Assembly: GCA_963691705.1 (NCBI GenBank)
Contig: OY829543.1
Coordinates: forward strand, 33,689,523 to 33,753,522
DNA: 64,000 nucleotides
Source of the DNA: Viola odorata
Taxonomy: Eukaryota; Streptophyta; Magnoliopsida; Malpighiales; Violaceae
Direction: 5' to 3'
Made by a program: the position numbers and the translations under genes. Position 1 is the stretch's first letter, and every line of letters begins with the position of its first letter. Below are positions 20,768 through 32,644 of the stretch, piece after piece. Under the pieces are notes generated by a model. The model made no database searches, had not been told where the DNA came from, and saw nothing but the letters and a program-made list of their open reading frames with translations.

Positions 20768-22383
20768 TGATCTTGTGTTTTTATTGTAGGTTTTTCTCCC
20801 TTATTTCGGCCCTTTCGAGGGAATGATACTTCTGATTTTCCCCTTTTTCTCATCTTTTTGCAGATCAGTAGCTAAAGGAAGAAAAGAGCGAAAGCGAGCA
20901 ATTTCGGAAGGATTTCTGGAGCTTTGAAGCTTCAAGGCCCAAAAGATCGGAGCGTCATCGCGCCCTCGACGCTAACCAGACCAGTGAGCAGTCTCGTGCC
21001 AGCGACGCATCCACATCAGATCAAGATTGAAAGCTAAAGAAAGGAATCTTCGAAGATTTGCAAGGGATTCCAAGTGTTTCTAGAAGATGTCAGGCGCTGC
21101 CAAAGATCCCAGTATATCCCCTGTCCTGGGCGCGTCCTTCCTATGTGCTGTCACCCTCTCATGAGCTGACACTCTCTCTCCTTTAGCTGTATTTTGTTCC
21201 TTAACTAGTTTTTAGGCTATATAAGCTAAACTTTAGGGTTTTTGTAAGTGTGGCTGATCCTAGGACATACTCTCACTTTTACCTAAATTTTAGGGAGTAT
21301 CTCTTCCTCTTTTTTAGCACCGCCGCCAGCTTGTTAAAGGGAAAGCCTTGATTTCCTCAATCGGTTTATTCTAATACACTTCTCTTTTAGTTCTCTTAAT
21401 CTAGTCTATGATATTCTCTCCCTCTACTTACTATTTATATTTGATTATGAGTAGCAAAATACCATCTTCTTAGTAAAGGGTGTTTCAAGGGTTGTAAGGT
21501 TCGGTTCAGAGGCCTAATGCATTCTTAAGATATTCTCTTGTCATATTCAGTCGTTTATCATTTTATTTCCATGCTCATTTAGAAATATTGAGGGCTTGAT
21601 CAACTGTTAATATTTCTGTGTGGGTGCTGTCATTCTCTTGGTTATAACTGTCGTGAATTCTTGAGTTAAAGTAGACACCTAATGGGGACATAGCGAAAGG
21701 TCTTTCGTCTAGGGGTAAACGACTGTTTAGGGTATGTGATGCGAGCTTAACACACTGAGATGTCACACCCTAGATCTGTCTTGCCTCCACTTCATGGGCG
21801 TTTTGAGTAGTGCCTCCCTGCATTCGTGCCTGGGAGGACGGCGAAACGTCAAGGCTACCTCATATGGGGAAACGGGTGTAGCTTTTACCTACGAAGGTAA
21901 GTAGGGGGTGTTGAGTGGAAACTAGGCCCCTATAGCAGGTCTATGCATGATTTTGGACTATTTTTGTGCCAATAATTAACTGACCTGAAATGAAACTCGA
22001 GAACATCTTTTGGTAAGACCTCTTCCCATCAGATTAATATCTCTTTTACTGCCTTTCTCGTTTTCTTGCCCTTGATCTATTTTTAGTTATCTTGCCCTTG
22101 ATTGTTATTTGCTTTTGTGCCCTAGAATATTTGTTACTTTTGTGTTATAACTTGCGCTTTTAATTATTCGTCTTGTTAGCTCCCACTTCTGCATTGATTG
22201 ATTCGTCAATCAACATAAACCCCCCAGTGTTACGTTTGTATTTGGTTACATTTACTCTTTGTCACACAATTAAGCTGAAATATTATTCCTTCAATCTCTG
22301 TGGTTCGACCCTGTCTTGCCCTTTACACATTTATTTGTGCATTTAGGCATCAAGAAAATATAAGTATATTTGAGTGACGATCA
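20768..22383 (+). mobile_element. Solo LTR of an Athila-type element
   Basis: A 1616-bp LTR begins TGATCTTGTG and ends GTGACGATCA, with ACCGC immediately before it (20763-20767) and after it (22384-22388). The start matches the LTR starting at 63736, and the body matches the inverted LTRs at 27849-29290 and 54092-55677. A 5-bp duplication around a single LTR indicates a solo LTR left by recombination. No primer-binding site follows it. Confidence 0.72.
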
Positions 22384-22407
22384 ACCGCCAGACACTAGAG
22401 GCACCTA

Positions 22408-23653
22408 GTGACATACCGCCAGGAGAAGACAAATAAATTGTCTTCTCAAGCGAGGCAAGCTACCTTTCGAGGTGTTCCTAAAGAAAGCGCTCTTCGTCAC
22501 CTTCAACAGCTCCACTCAATTTGCGAGGCCATGAAACCTTCAAATGTCAGCATCGAGCAAGCAAAGCTACGCACTTTTATGTGGTCTCTCAAAGATGATG
22601 CCCTCGACTGGTATTATGACCTTCCGCCAAGAATCATCCACTCTTGGGCGGAAATGTCCAAGATTTTCACTAAGAAGTATTACCCAACATCTATAACTAA
22701 CACCACGCGCAAGCAGCTTGTATCCATAGTCTAGAGGAAAGAAGAGGATCTAGCCCAGTATTATGAAAGATTTCTGAAAATGCAGTCTATGTGCCCCTCG
22801 CACAACCTTAGCGAGCATGCCCTTATTCAGTATTTCTGTGAAAGCCTCAAGGCTCACGACAGGGCCCTTCTCAACCCTGCCGTAAATGGTTCTCTCACGA
22901 CTCTCACGCCAACTGCTGCCAAGGCCACCATCGAGCTCATGGCCAAGAATGCTACATCTGAAGTTGGTAACAACAGCGCCCAAGATGTCCAAGTTGCAGC
23001 ACTGCAGAATCAGCTGACCGCTCTTACAGGGCTATTTCAGAATTTTATGGTAGGATAGTCCACACCAGTCAAGGTCTATCAAATCTGCAATTTTGTGGAC
23101 CATCCTACGGATGCATGCCCCCATATTCTAGACGAAATTCAAGTGAACGCTGCTGGCCAGTACAATCAAGCCCCTTACGGTCAAAACTACAACTAGGGCT
23201 GGAAACAACCGAATCTAGGATGGGTTCCAAACCCTCAGCCATCGGGACCTAACCAACAACAGCATCCTTACGGAAATCATCCCCTCCCCTTAACATGCAA
23301 AACTTTAGACCTCGACCCACGTATAATCAGTATCAATGCCAAACCCCTCAGGGTCAGACTTCCGTCGTGCCCCCGAATACAGAACCACCTCGGAACCCCG
23401 AACAATAAAAGGAGATAGACGAACTTCGAAAGCAATTAAGTACCGTAATGGCAGAGATGAAGGAACTGAAGAATCAAGGGAGATTTCCACCCCAAACCGA
23501 AACCAATCCGAAGCACAATGTCTGTGTAGTGACTCTGCTAAGTGGAACGACCTTGACACCTACGGCACATCTGGCCCCCGATATTGAAAACTCCCCCGAG
23601 TCTGAACTTAAGCCGAAACCCAGAGCAAAGAGCCCGAAAGTGCCCAGTCTCGT
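22408..23653 (+). pseudogene. Athila-A gag (5' part)
   Basis: Retrotransposon Gag domain: CHLQQLHS-type helix (RHLQQLHSICEAMKP), WSLKDDALDWYYDLPP, NTTRKQLVSI, then the C-terminal region with CNFVDHPTDACP, a zinc-knuckle-like remnant, and NAAGQYNQAPYG. The frame has stops at about 22732, 23056 and 23195, and a frameshift near 23290. The usual N-terminus before FRGVPKE is missing, so the 5' end is rearranged. No ATG starts the open frame. It is interrupted at 23654 by the non-autonomous Gypsy-type element. Confidence 0.8.
23649..23653. repeat. Left target-site duplication CTCGT
   Basis: CTCGT precedes the left LTR of the element at 23654 and recurs at 27731-27735. Confidence 0.9.
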
Positions 23654-24257
23654 TGATAAGCGCTCGACTTCGATTCGGAGATAAAACCGTGAGATGAAGG
23701 CAGCAAGGATCTAGTCTCCTTTGGGAGGTGGTAAACACATGGATAATTGGTGTTTGGGTGGATGGATGGATCCGGATTTGTATGGAGTTTAAAGGCAGTG
23801 GCAATAGATGGAATAATGGAGAAGATAACGTCGCTAGAAGGAGTGCGGATTGTGCAGCGGATTAATGGATGAAAAGGAGAGTGTTTAGATGAACAATAAG
23901 TATATAACTTCAATACCCAACAAACCCTCTCAAGAACTTGCTTGAGCAACCTTGTTACAAAGTAAAGAAGATGAAGTGCTGGTTTTAAGAACCCTAAATT
24001 ACCTAGGTTACTCTACTGATTTGGCCAAAGAGAATATCATCAAAATCAAAGGCAAGCTATAAAAGAGGCTATCTCCTTCTATTTATAGCTTGAGAATTAT
24101 TACATGAGAAAATCCTAAAATAACCCTTCATTTAAACCTAGGAAGGCCGGCTGACTTGATCACCAAAACAGTCCCTAATGTGCTAGTTTTCACCGTGAGA
24201 TCCAAGGCTGGTCCGGGCAAGGCATAAGGACGAGCTGGAACCTTTAAGCTCATATCA
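23654..24257 (-). repeat. 3' LTR of the non-autonomous element
   Basis: 604-bp LTR, nearly identical to 27127-27730. Confidence 0.9.
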
Positions 24258-27126
24258 TCCCATCCCCATTTGAAGAGATTCGTCCTCGAATCTAAGCTTT
24301 GGAGGGTGTGGGGTTCTGAAAGTGGAGTGAGAGTCTTCAAGCTCGTATCATCCCCTCCCCCTTTGAGGAGATTCGACCTCGAATCTATAGGGTCTATCCC
24401 TTGCAAGGCCAAACGGGTCAAGGCATGCTCACAGCTTGTGGATACACATGGAACCCTTCAACTACACCTTTCAGGGAATATAGGCCAAGGTGGAGGCCTT
24501 GATTGGGGATGATAGGTAGGCGTGGACGAAAAACAGCCAAGAACAATCAAGGATTGACCATGACGAGGCAAGGAGTGAACTAGGGCCAAGTGCGGGCTCT
24601 TAGTAGTGGCTGATAAGGCGAGGGCGCTATGGTGAACCAAAAGAGTAGCGGACGGAATCCGTGTAAAGTGCGAGACCATGTAACCACATGGAGGTGCCGA
24701 AAATAGAAGGAAAGGTGCGCGACTCACATGCCCAAGACCAAGTAGAAATGGGTCCTCAAAGCTATGTATAGGTACCTTCGGAAGGATGGAAAAGTCACTC
24801 CCAAGGGCCCAAAAATGGTGCTGCAACGCAAGACAGTGAGTGGCTATCTCATGGCACTCCGAAGTGGACTCACCAACCCTACTTGTATCCCTTTCGCTCC
24901 CAAACTCCACATTAACATCCGAAACCAGTAGCTTCTCCTCAAACGGAGGCAAATCATCCTCAATAAGTGATGGTGATTCGGCTGAAACAACACTAGGAAG
25001 ATCCTCAATCTCCTCAACCAACGATGTCTCAAAACCATCCATGGATTGCAATACATTCATTTCCCTCCCAAGAGGCACTAAACTTTTCTTGACTGATGGT
25101 GAACCAAGAGTACAAACGCTAACCTCTTCACATTGCCCAAGGTGCCCGGAAACCCATAGGTTATCACATATAAGTGTCATTGCGGCCATGGTGTTTGTCA
25201 TGGCTTAGGTGCTTCTTTCCAGACACGCTAGAATTGGAGCCATCCTTAAGGCGAAAGGTGAGGTGCCATGGTGTGGGGATGGGGCAGCCTCGGTGAAGTA
25301 GTCCTCCTGCCCATACGAAATCTCTCCACTAGTCGCATAAGAGTCATACGCATAGGATTGCCGAGAGGACTCCATATGATCATACTCCAACCGGGAAGGA
25401 ATGGAATCGTAACTAGGAAGAGGCGGGGCCAACGGACATGGTGGAGGGGCTGCTCAATATGATACCAAGATGCATGGCTAGTAGGAGCAATCCTCAAATG
25501 TGGCGGTACGTAGGAAGACATAGAAAAATTCCTATAAAAGGAAAAATAAACACAATTGATAGCTAAAAGGGGTTAGTCTCTCCCTCACGTGTTTCACTCG
25601 TGTTTCACACAACACTCTAACAATCTCACCTCGTCACCCACTCTAATCTCCAAGCAACACCAAGTAATGTAGCTTAGCACAAACTCTAAGACACATAACA
25701 ACACAAGGAATGCAAAGAAAACAAGCTTAGAAAGAAAGGTAGAGAAAATCAAAAGGTATGCACGGATTGGATTGAAATGCACACCTAATTGATTTAGAGT
25801 AGAAATAATGATGGAAACAAGAAGGATAGACCAAAGACTCAAGAAAAGCTAGCTCAAATGAGAAGAGAAAACAAAATTGAAAAGGAAGACTCAAAACTGA
25901 AATTTCGAGTGAAAACTGCGCATTGATTTTGAGTTGGATAGAAGTGAGTGAAAACCCCCGAATTAGGAGAAGTCTCAAACATAAGAGTTGTTCCACTCAG
26001 ATTCAAGTTTAAGCTTTCAAAATTTCAGAATTTTTGGAGGGCAACTACCCTCTCAAAAGGGAAAAATGCGAAAGTAATAAAAAATTGGGAATGGAAATCC
26101 GAAAAAGAAAATCCGAATTGGAAGGCACAAATTGAAAACCGAAACTTGTGTTCTTCCACAAGGACACTTCAAAAACAATGTAATTCACTTCAATTGCATA
26201 CACACAAGTAGTTTCTTGCTTGTGACTCCTTTGCTCTTCTTATTTTTTTATTTTTTTTATTTTATTTTTGAGAAGTGAGGAACTTGATCACTTTTTCTTT
26301 TCTTTTTGATCAAATCTTTTAGTTCCCTTCTTTTAAGTTCTCTTTTTGCAAAGGGTGAAGAAGACTCACTTGTATGACAAGTATTTTTACAAGAAGAAGT
26401 GAAAGACAAGTAGTTTTTGCTCTTGAATTTTTTTCACTAAAAGCCAAAAAGTGTGATGTGGCAAGTGAAGATGATGTGTCACTAATTTTGTGGATGACCA
26501 AGCAAGTGATGTGGCATGTGAGGTGGACGTGTATGACAAGCATCCAAAGTGTAAGGATGCTAAATTAGGGCCGGCCTAGAGTAGTGAGCAAGCTGAAATG
26601 CTTGGCTCACAATTGAGGAAAATACTAGGCTCACAATCAAGAGTTGGACAAGCAATTTCGGCACTTAGCAAGAATACAATCAAGTCCACATGGCTCTCAA
26701 GGCCACCATAGGAGGCTCCAACAACTTCAGCAGCAAATACACATTTAAGAAGATGAATTTTTGTCCATTTAGATGCACACAAACACAAAATATTTCAGCA
26801 ATTGTGTTCTTCCAAAATTCAGCACACTAAAACACAAGAATTTCTGAAGAACACCAAATTTTTTTCAAATGAAGTAAGATTGATTCCTATGGTAGAAAAC
26901 AATGTTTAAACCATAGAAAACAAGAATCAAGGTGTTTGAACCGAAGAAACTCAAGGAAATGATGTTTTAGCAATTTAGTGGAACGGGTGTGAAAAAGAAG
27001 AAAAACAGAAAAAAATTTCAGCACAAAAGAAAGATGTTCTACGATAGAGGAGATGATTCTAACCATAGAAAAGGAGTTTAAATGAGTTTTACCAACCTAG
27101 AAGACGATTGGAGCTCCGCTACCACT
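24258..27126 (-). other. Interior of the non-autonomous Gypsy-type element
   Basis: A minus-strand frame at 25521-25246 begins MSSYVPPHLRIAP, typical of plant Gypsy gag N-termini, and soon breaks. The minus-strand frame 25201-24458 (247 codons) has SLVEEIEDLPSVVSAESPSL and acidic runs; it may be a remnant linker region, family not recognised. The motif RFEDE/FEDESL-type ending typical of the pol C-terminus is duplicated just before the LTR (GATTCGAGG-type blocks near 24280 and 24370). 25500-27126 is AT-rich, with poly-T stretches, and non-coding. Confidence 0.55.
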
Positions 27127-27730
27127 TGATAAGAGCTCGACTTCGATTCGGAGATGAAACCGTGAGATGAAGGCAGCAAGGATCTAGTCTCCTTTGGGAG
27201 GTGGTAAACACATGGATAATTGGTGTTTGGGTGGATGGATGGATCCGGATTTGTATGGAGTTTAAGGGCAGCGGCAATAGATGGAATAATAGAGAAGATA
27301 ACGTCGCTAGAAGGAGTGCGGATTGTGCAGCGGATTAATGGATGAAAAGGAGAGTGTTTAGATGAACAATAAGTATATAACTTCAATACCCAACAAACCC
27401 TCTCAAGAACTTGCTTGAGCAACCTTGTTACAAAGTAAAGAAGATGAAGTGCTGGTTTTAAGAACCCTAAATTACCTAGGTTACTCTACTGATTTGGCCA
27501 AAGAGAATATCATCAAAATCAAAGGCAAGCTATAAAAGAGGCTATCTCCTTCTATTTATAGCTTGAGAATTATTACATGAGAAAATCCTAAAATAACCCT
27601 TCATTTAAACCTAGGATGGGCGGCTGACTTGATCACCAAAATAGTCCCTAATGTGCTAGTTTTCGCCGTGAGATCCAAGGCTGGTCCGGGCAAGGCATAA
27701 GGACGAGCTGGAGCCTTTAAGCTCATATCA
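27127..27730 (-). repeat. 5' LTR of the non-autonomous element
   Basis: 604 bp, followed on the plus strand by the CTCGT duplication at 27731-27735. On the minus strand it is followed by a two-base spacer and the candidate primer-binding site. Confidence 0.9.
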
Positions 27731-27848
27731 CTCGTCAAGGTCATGGAGGACACCCTAGAGGTTCACAAAGGAATGACCCCAATCCGCCCGAATTCACCTA
27801 GGAATATATTCACAAGATTCTCGAGCCCCCATTTCCCCAAAGGTTGAT
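27731..27848 (+). pseudogene. Athila-A gag-protease linker (left stub)
   Basis: After the CTCGT duplication the Athila-A frame resumes and runs to the insertion point of Athila-B, ending in FTRFSSPHF-like and PFPQRL-like readings. The terminal TTGAT (27844-27848) is the duplicated target, repeated at 55678-55682. Confidence 0.7.
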
Positions 27849-29290
27849 TGATCGTCACTCAAATGTATTAAATATTTTCCTGGTGCCTAAATTCACAAAT
27901 AAATGTGTACAGGGCAACACAGGGTCGAACCACAGAGATTGAAGGAATAAACCGCTAATAAAGATGTATGAGAAGGCACAAATGCAACAGAGTACGGTCA
28001 AGAAACACGGGGGGGGGGGGGGGGGGGGGGAGTTTCTTTCGATTAATGAATTAATCGATGTAGATATGGGAGCTAACAAAACAGATAAGTAAAAATATGT
28101 AAACCGCAATCATAAAAGTAACAATCATTCGGGGTCTCGAAAGTAAAAAGCAATCAAGGGCAAAATAACAAAAGTTACTCGAGGGCACGAAAAGTAATAA
28201 AAGAGATATAAATCAGTTGGGAAGAGATCTTAGCGAAAGGTGTTCTTGGGTTGCTTTCTAGGTCAGTTAATCATAGGCACGAAAATAGTCCAAACTCAGG
28301 CACAGACCTGCTATAGGAGCCATGCTTCCACGTAGGCTCCCTACTTACCTTCGTAGGTAGAAGCCACCCCCCGTTTCCACATATGGGGCGACCTTGACAT
28401 TTCGCCGTCCTCCCAGGCACGAATGCGGGGAGGCACTACTCAAAATGCCCATGAAGTGGAGGCAAGACAGATCTAGGGCGTGACATCTCAGGTTGTCAAG
28501 CTCGCATCACATAACCTAAACAATCAAATACCCCTAGACGAAAGACCTCTTGCGATGTCTACACTAGGTGTCTACTTTTTCTTAAGGATTCACGTCAGTT
28601 ATAACCAAGAGAATGACAATACACATGCAGAAATATTGACAGTTGATCAGGCCCTCAACAGTTCTAAATGAGCAAGGATTAAAATGATAAATGATTAAAC
28701 ATGACAAGAGAATATATTAAGCATACTTTAGGCCTCCTAACTAACCCTTGCAACCCTTGAAACACCCTTCACTAAGAAGGTGGTATTTAGCTACTCATAA
28801 CAAGATGTAAACAGTAGGTAATGAATATCATGCAAGAAGGAGTAGAGAAAAGGATTAGAGGAAACCGGTAAATGATTTAATAAATCAAAGAAGGAAAGCT
28901 TCCTCCTTTACAAAACTGGCGGCTGCTCCAATATTCAAGAGAATAAAATCCCTAGAAATTAGGGTAAAAGAAAGAGATATTTTTAGTGTCTTGAGTCAAC
29001 CTCTCTTACAAAAACCCTAAAGCTAAGCTTATATAGGCTAAAACTAGCTAGGAGATAAAAATATAGCTAAGGGAGAGAGGGTGTCAACGCTTGGGAGGAC
29101 GCCAACACACAAGGGGACCGCGTCATTGCCAGAGAATATTCTGGAATCTTCTAGGATCTTATGGAATTCTTTCCTTTGGCTCTTGATCTCTGATCTGACG
29201 CAGGAAAGTCGAGGGCGTGAGACTGCTCACTGGTCTGGTTAGCGTCGCGGGCTCGACCACTTCTGCTCTTCTAGACCTCGATCTTCAAGC
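27849..29290 (-). repeat. Truncated 3' LTR of Athila-B
   Basis: Matches the LTR at 54092-55677 and the reverse complement of 20768-22383, but lacks the first part of U3. The deletion runs from within the LTR to within the adjacent 3' non-coding region and joins near 29290. A run of 22 G at 28009-28030 replaces a run of about six in the other copies. Confidence 0.85.
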
Positions 29291-30757
29291 TCAAACTTGC
29301 ATATCAATCCGAGTACTGTACAACACAAGCATGGGCAATCAACAATCGGAAAAGCAACGCATCAGCAAAAAGAAAGAAAAGGGATGGAATGAGCTAGAAA
29401 TGTGGAAGAGAGAAACAGGAGATGAATAGAAGAGGAATGAGGGGAGAAAAGAAGGAAAGAAAAGAAAGGACCAGGTAGAACCTGGTTGGATTCCCTAGCT
29501 TAGAAAAAGGCGAAGTGGCGAGGCAGCTTTCATCGAGGGCACAATGATGATTCGGGGGCCAGACAGAGGTCTTCTTTCGGGGGCAGGAAAATCTTCTTGT
29601 TGAGGCTTCGGATACAGATACTCTTTTTGTTCGCTTAATGCCCCCCTCCTTTTATTTTCAAATTTAAATGTTTTTTTTAAATATATATTTTTGAAGAGGG
29701 AGGGGGGCACGAACTAATTACAAAAACCTTTGATTCTTCTGTGGCATGAAACTTTTGATTTTTTTGTTCTGCGCTTGCCCTTGATCTGCTTCCAACATCG
29801 ATGGTGACTTCTTTTTCGCTTCCCCACACTTGAACGTTTCTGGGGCTTGAATTCTTTGAATGATCTAGGGCTAGAAACTCTTTCGAGCTTTTGCTTTTTC
29901 TTGCCCTAGATCTCTACTTTTTGTTTTCAACTCTGAAGTCTTTTTGCTTTCGTCTGGTTCCCCACACTTGGGCTTGTCTACGCGTTCTGTAGATGTCTAG
30001 CCCTCGACGTTACCCTCAATAATCGCTACCTCACCTGCCCAGGAGAAAGATCAAGAAAATACAAATAGTCAGGAAAGAATATGAAAAGAAGGGGAATGTC
30101 GGGGGCATGAAAAGAGAAGAGAGAGAGAGGGGGAGAAAAGAAAGAAAAAGACATTGATGCGAAGTTTTCTGTCAAATCGAAGCTTTCCCATATCTAACAG
30201 TGACTATAGGCAGGGATATCATGCAAGATCAACTAGTGCCTAGCTAAAACATCCTAATCACACAAGAAAGAAATAGGCATGGAAGCTCAAGTGCTCACAG
30301 GGTGCTTTTATGACTACTGATGTCGAGGCCCAGATATGGATATAAGGTTCAATAGGCAAAAATGGGAACAACTAGGTCTAGACAAGGTGCTGGTGGTTCA
30401 TACTTGTGCATATGTGATCAAGAGTGTGTGTCCATACATAGAGGTTTTGAAAAACTAGGCAGTGGCAGATTTTTGGAAAAAATTAGTAAAGTCCTAAAAA
30501 TTAAAAATCCGATAAAAGCAAAATTTTGCAAAAACATGCAAGCAAGCAACAAACTGAAAATTAAACATGCAACAAACACACAGATATATCCCTCCCCACA
30601 CTTAGGTTACGCATTGTCCTCAATGTGAGAAGGGCACACATAAGAAGTTCAACGAAAATCAAAATAAGTACATGACAGAATAAAATAAAAAGCAAGTAAA
30701 AATGTTTTTGGCCCTCCTCGAGGGCAAGAAAGAGAAATTTTTCGGGGTCGGGGGGAA
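29291..30757 (-). other. Athila-B 3' non-coding region
   Basis: Reverse-complement counterpart of Athila-A 61850-63450, including the shared signature CACACTTGGG/CACACTTGAA and the purine-rich AGAGAGAGAGGGGGAG block near 30120. Short ORFs are not conserved between the two copies, so I call none. Confidence 0.7.
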
Positions 30758-32327
30758 TCAGGAGGGCGGCAACTTACTCCTGGCCACTTCAGTCGCCAGG
30801 CCCCGAAGCTCTGCTAGGACTGCTTGCAGGAGGCGCTCGATTCGGAGAAGCGTTTGGGGTGCTAGATCGGATGACTTGCTTGCTTGATTGCTCTCGGGGG
30901 CGCGATCGGATTTTTCTTCTGGGGCACGAGGGGCAACAGGGGCGTGAGGCCATGAAAGGTTGGGGTAAGAGAAATCTCCTCCATTCTTCGTGCCGAAGAC
31001 CTTTTCTCCCGAGGGCGTTGTACCTATAGAAAACCTCAAAACACCATGTGAGATGCACAAATGCCCTATCGTATCCAGTGTACAGGGGTCTAAATCCTTA
31101 AAGGCAATCAGGTCACTAAGGCCAGCAGAGGTTAAATCAATATTGCGTGAATTCACAACAAGCAAAGCAATCAGAGATCCTAAAATGGGGCCTTGAGAGC
31201 CATTCTGAACATGAATAATAGCACAAGCAACCTAAAATCCTAAATTCACCCTATGCTTATTTTTCATACACCAAAGAAGAAATAGTTCTTGCAGGGTTAA
31301 TTGCCCTGAAGAACCAAATCTAGCAGCAAAAGTAATTGCCCTGAAGAACCAAATCTAGAGCAAGAAAGCGATGCAAAATTCTAAGAGCAGGGTTCATAAT
31401 TTCATGCACTTTAGAGGATTTGGGGTTGAAAACAGTAGTAGGATTCTCAGACAATTCATGAAAAGCCATATCAGCATCAAAAATAGGGGGAATCACAGTC
31501 AAAGCATTTTTATAAGCACTAGATTTTAAACCATCTGGACTGAAAAAATTAAGTGCACAATTGAACTCATTGAGGGACTGCTTATTCCATTTGTTTGCTA
31601 AGTGAAAGCTAATTAGTCCAGGGGTCGAAGGGTTCGGTCCATGCTTGCCCTTAGGCTTGAAATGGTCCGATCTAACCCAAAAAGTAGTAAACAACTCTAG
31701 TGAGGGCTCGACATAGGTTGGATGTTCCAAAAAAAAAAGGACTCCCAACCTATGTTACCAACGAGCTCTCGGATTCTAGCTTCCTGCCCTATTTTTCTCA
31801 AAAATTCCAGATCTAGGCTCGCTCACGGGCTAGCGCCTCTGGAGTTCATAGCATGCAGTTTATCTAACGAAGGTTTATCGTCAAAAGATAGCCATTCATG
31901 GGGATTAGAGAGGTTAAAAACAACTTAGATTGAAGACCCTCGCGGGGTGGAGGCAGGCGCTTGAGTCGAGCCCTCACTGTCTGAATCGTCGTCGGGGTCA
32001 CGACGCATTTTCTTTGTCGGGACCTGCTTGGCTGGCGCTTTTGAGGAAGATGCTACCTTCCTCTTCCTGTCCACCGGCGTTTCGGGATCTGGAGGTGGAT
32101 CCGCTCTGGCCGGAGTTTTGGATTTCCCTTTTTCGGTAGTCTTCTTTACTGCGGCTTTTTTTCCCTTGGCCTTTTTCGCGGCCTCGGCTTTGAGAGTTGC
32201 CGCTTCCTTTTTAGCTTTGTCAGCTGCCTCTTTCGTAGCTTTCTCCTTCTCAACTTCTTCCACCGCAACTTTCTCTGCGGCCTCCTTCTCGGCATCTTCA
32301 TCTTCTTCCTCTTCCTCCTCTTGGTTT
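30758..32327 (-). pseudogene. Athila-B downstream ORF region, copy left of the caulimovirid
   Basis: Equivalent of the Athila 'ORF1/env-position' region whose function is unknown. The 5' part (32263-31925) is Lys/Glu/Ala-rich and ends ASTPRGSSI-stop. The 3' part (31748-31320) has FLEHPTYVEPSLELFTTFW, FHLANKWNKQSLNEFNC and GLKSSAYKNALTVIPP, and the C-terminal end (31165-30758) has LAFKDL/IAFKDLDPCTLDTIGHL and SGEKVFGTK. Frames are broken in several places, including a roughly 35-bp tandem duplication at about 31300-31365. This segment is repeated at 40730-41757. Confidence 0.75.
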
Positions 32328-32341
32328 TGACTCTTCCTAAC

Positions 32342-32450
32342 TTTCTTACAAAGACGATCCGATTCAGAAATGGTAGCGTAGCCAAGTAGCTCTCTTTCTG
32401 AGGGGGGGTAAGGGTAAGGAGGTTTTGACTATTCCCAACTCTCACCACAG
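32342..32450 (+). repeat. Left terminal repeat of the caulimovirid with mutated PBS
   Basis: Shares CAAAGACGATCCGATTCAG, the PBS-like TGGTAGCGTAGCC (32371-32383), GCCAAGTAGCTCTCTTT and a G-rich tract with 40614-40710. The PBS differs from the right copy by one base. Confidence 0.8.
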
Positions 32451-32644
32451 GAGGTTTTAGGTAACGTTCGGCGTTGGTCAGCCGTTAAATCCATTGGTTT
32501 AGCCGTAAAGCCCAGTGAGGTAGGTGGTCCCGGTGGTGGTCCCGACGAATTTACCTAAAAACTACTATAGTAAGAGGAAAAAGAAGAATATAAACAATTT
32601 TACCTTTGTCTCTAAAAGAAAGATAGATATTAATCTCTGAAATC
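32451..32644 (+). other. Caulimovirid leader between PBS repeat and ORF1
   Basis: Untranslated stretch downstream of the PBS leading to the ORF1 ATG at 32645. It contains GC-rich, potentially hairpin-forming sequence at 32465-32560. Confidence 0.5.

Larger units (their letters stand above)
23654..27730 (-). mobile_element. Non-autonomous Gypsy-type LTR element inside Athila-A gag
   Basis: A 4077-bp element with two 604-bp LTRs (23654-24257, 27127-27730) that start TGATAAG and end ATATCA on the plus strand and differ at roughly a dozen sites by eye. Orientation is minus: a purine-rich tract (reverse complement of tcccatccccattt, 24258-24271) abuts the left LTR, and TGGTAGCGGAGC follows the right LTR in reverse complement (27124 downward) as primer-binding site. 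The interior has a short gag-like start but no RT, RNase H or integrase, so it must depend on another element. Confidence 0.85.

Noticed and set aside
20768..22383. 5' LTR of Athila-A
   Set aside because: A 5-bp duplication directly follows it and no primer-binding site does, so a solo LTR fits better; not fully excluded.
24840..25208. 122-codon plus-strand ORF
   Set aside because: Antisense of the minus-strand frame in the non-autonomous element; no independent support.
29217..29429. Plus-strand ORF at the Athila-B LTR edge, repeated at 55450
   Set aside because: LTR sequence with no conserved coding signature.
32028..32330. Ala/Phe/Ser-rich plus-strand ORF resembling a membrane protein
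   Set aside because: Antisense of the Lys/Glu/Ala-rich Athila ORF; the same shadow appears at 41461-41877.
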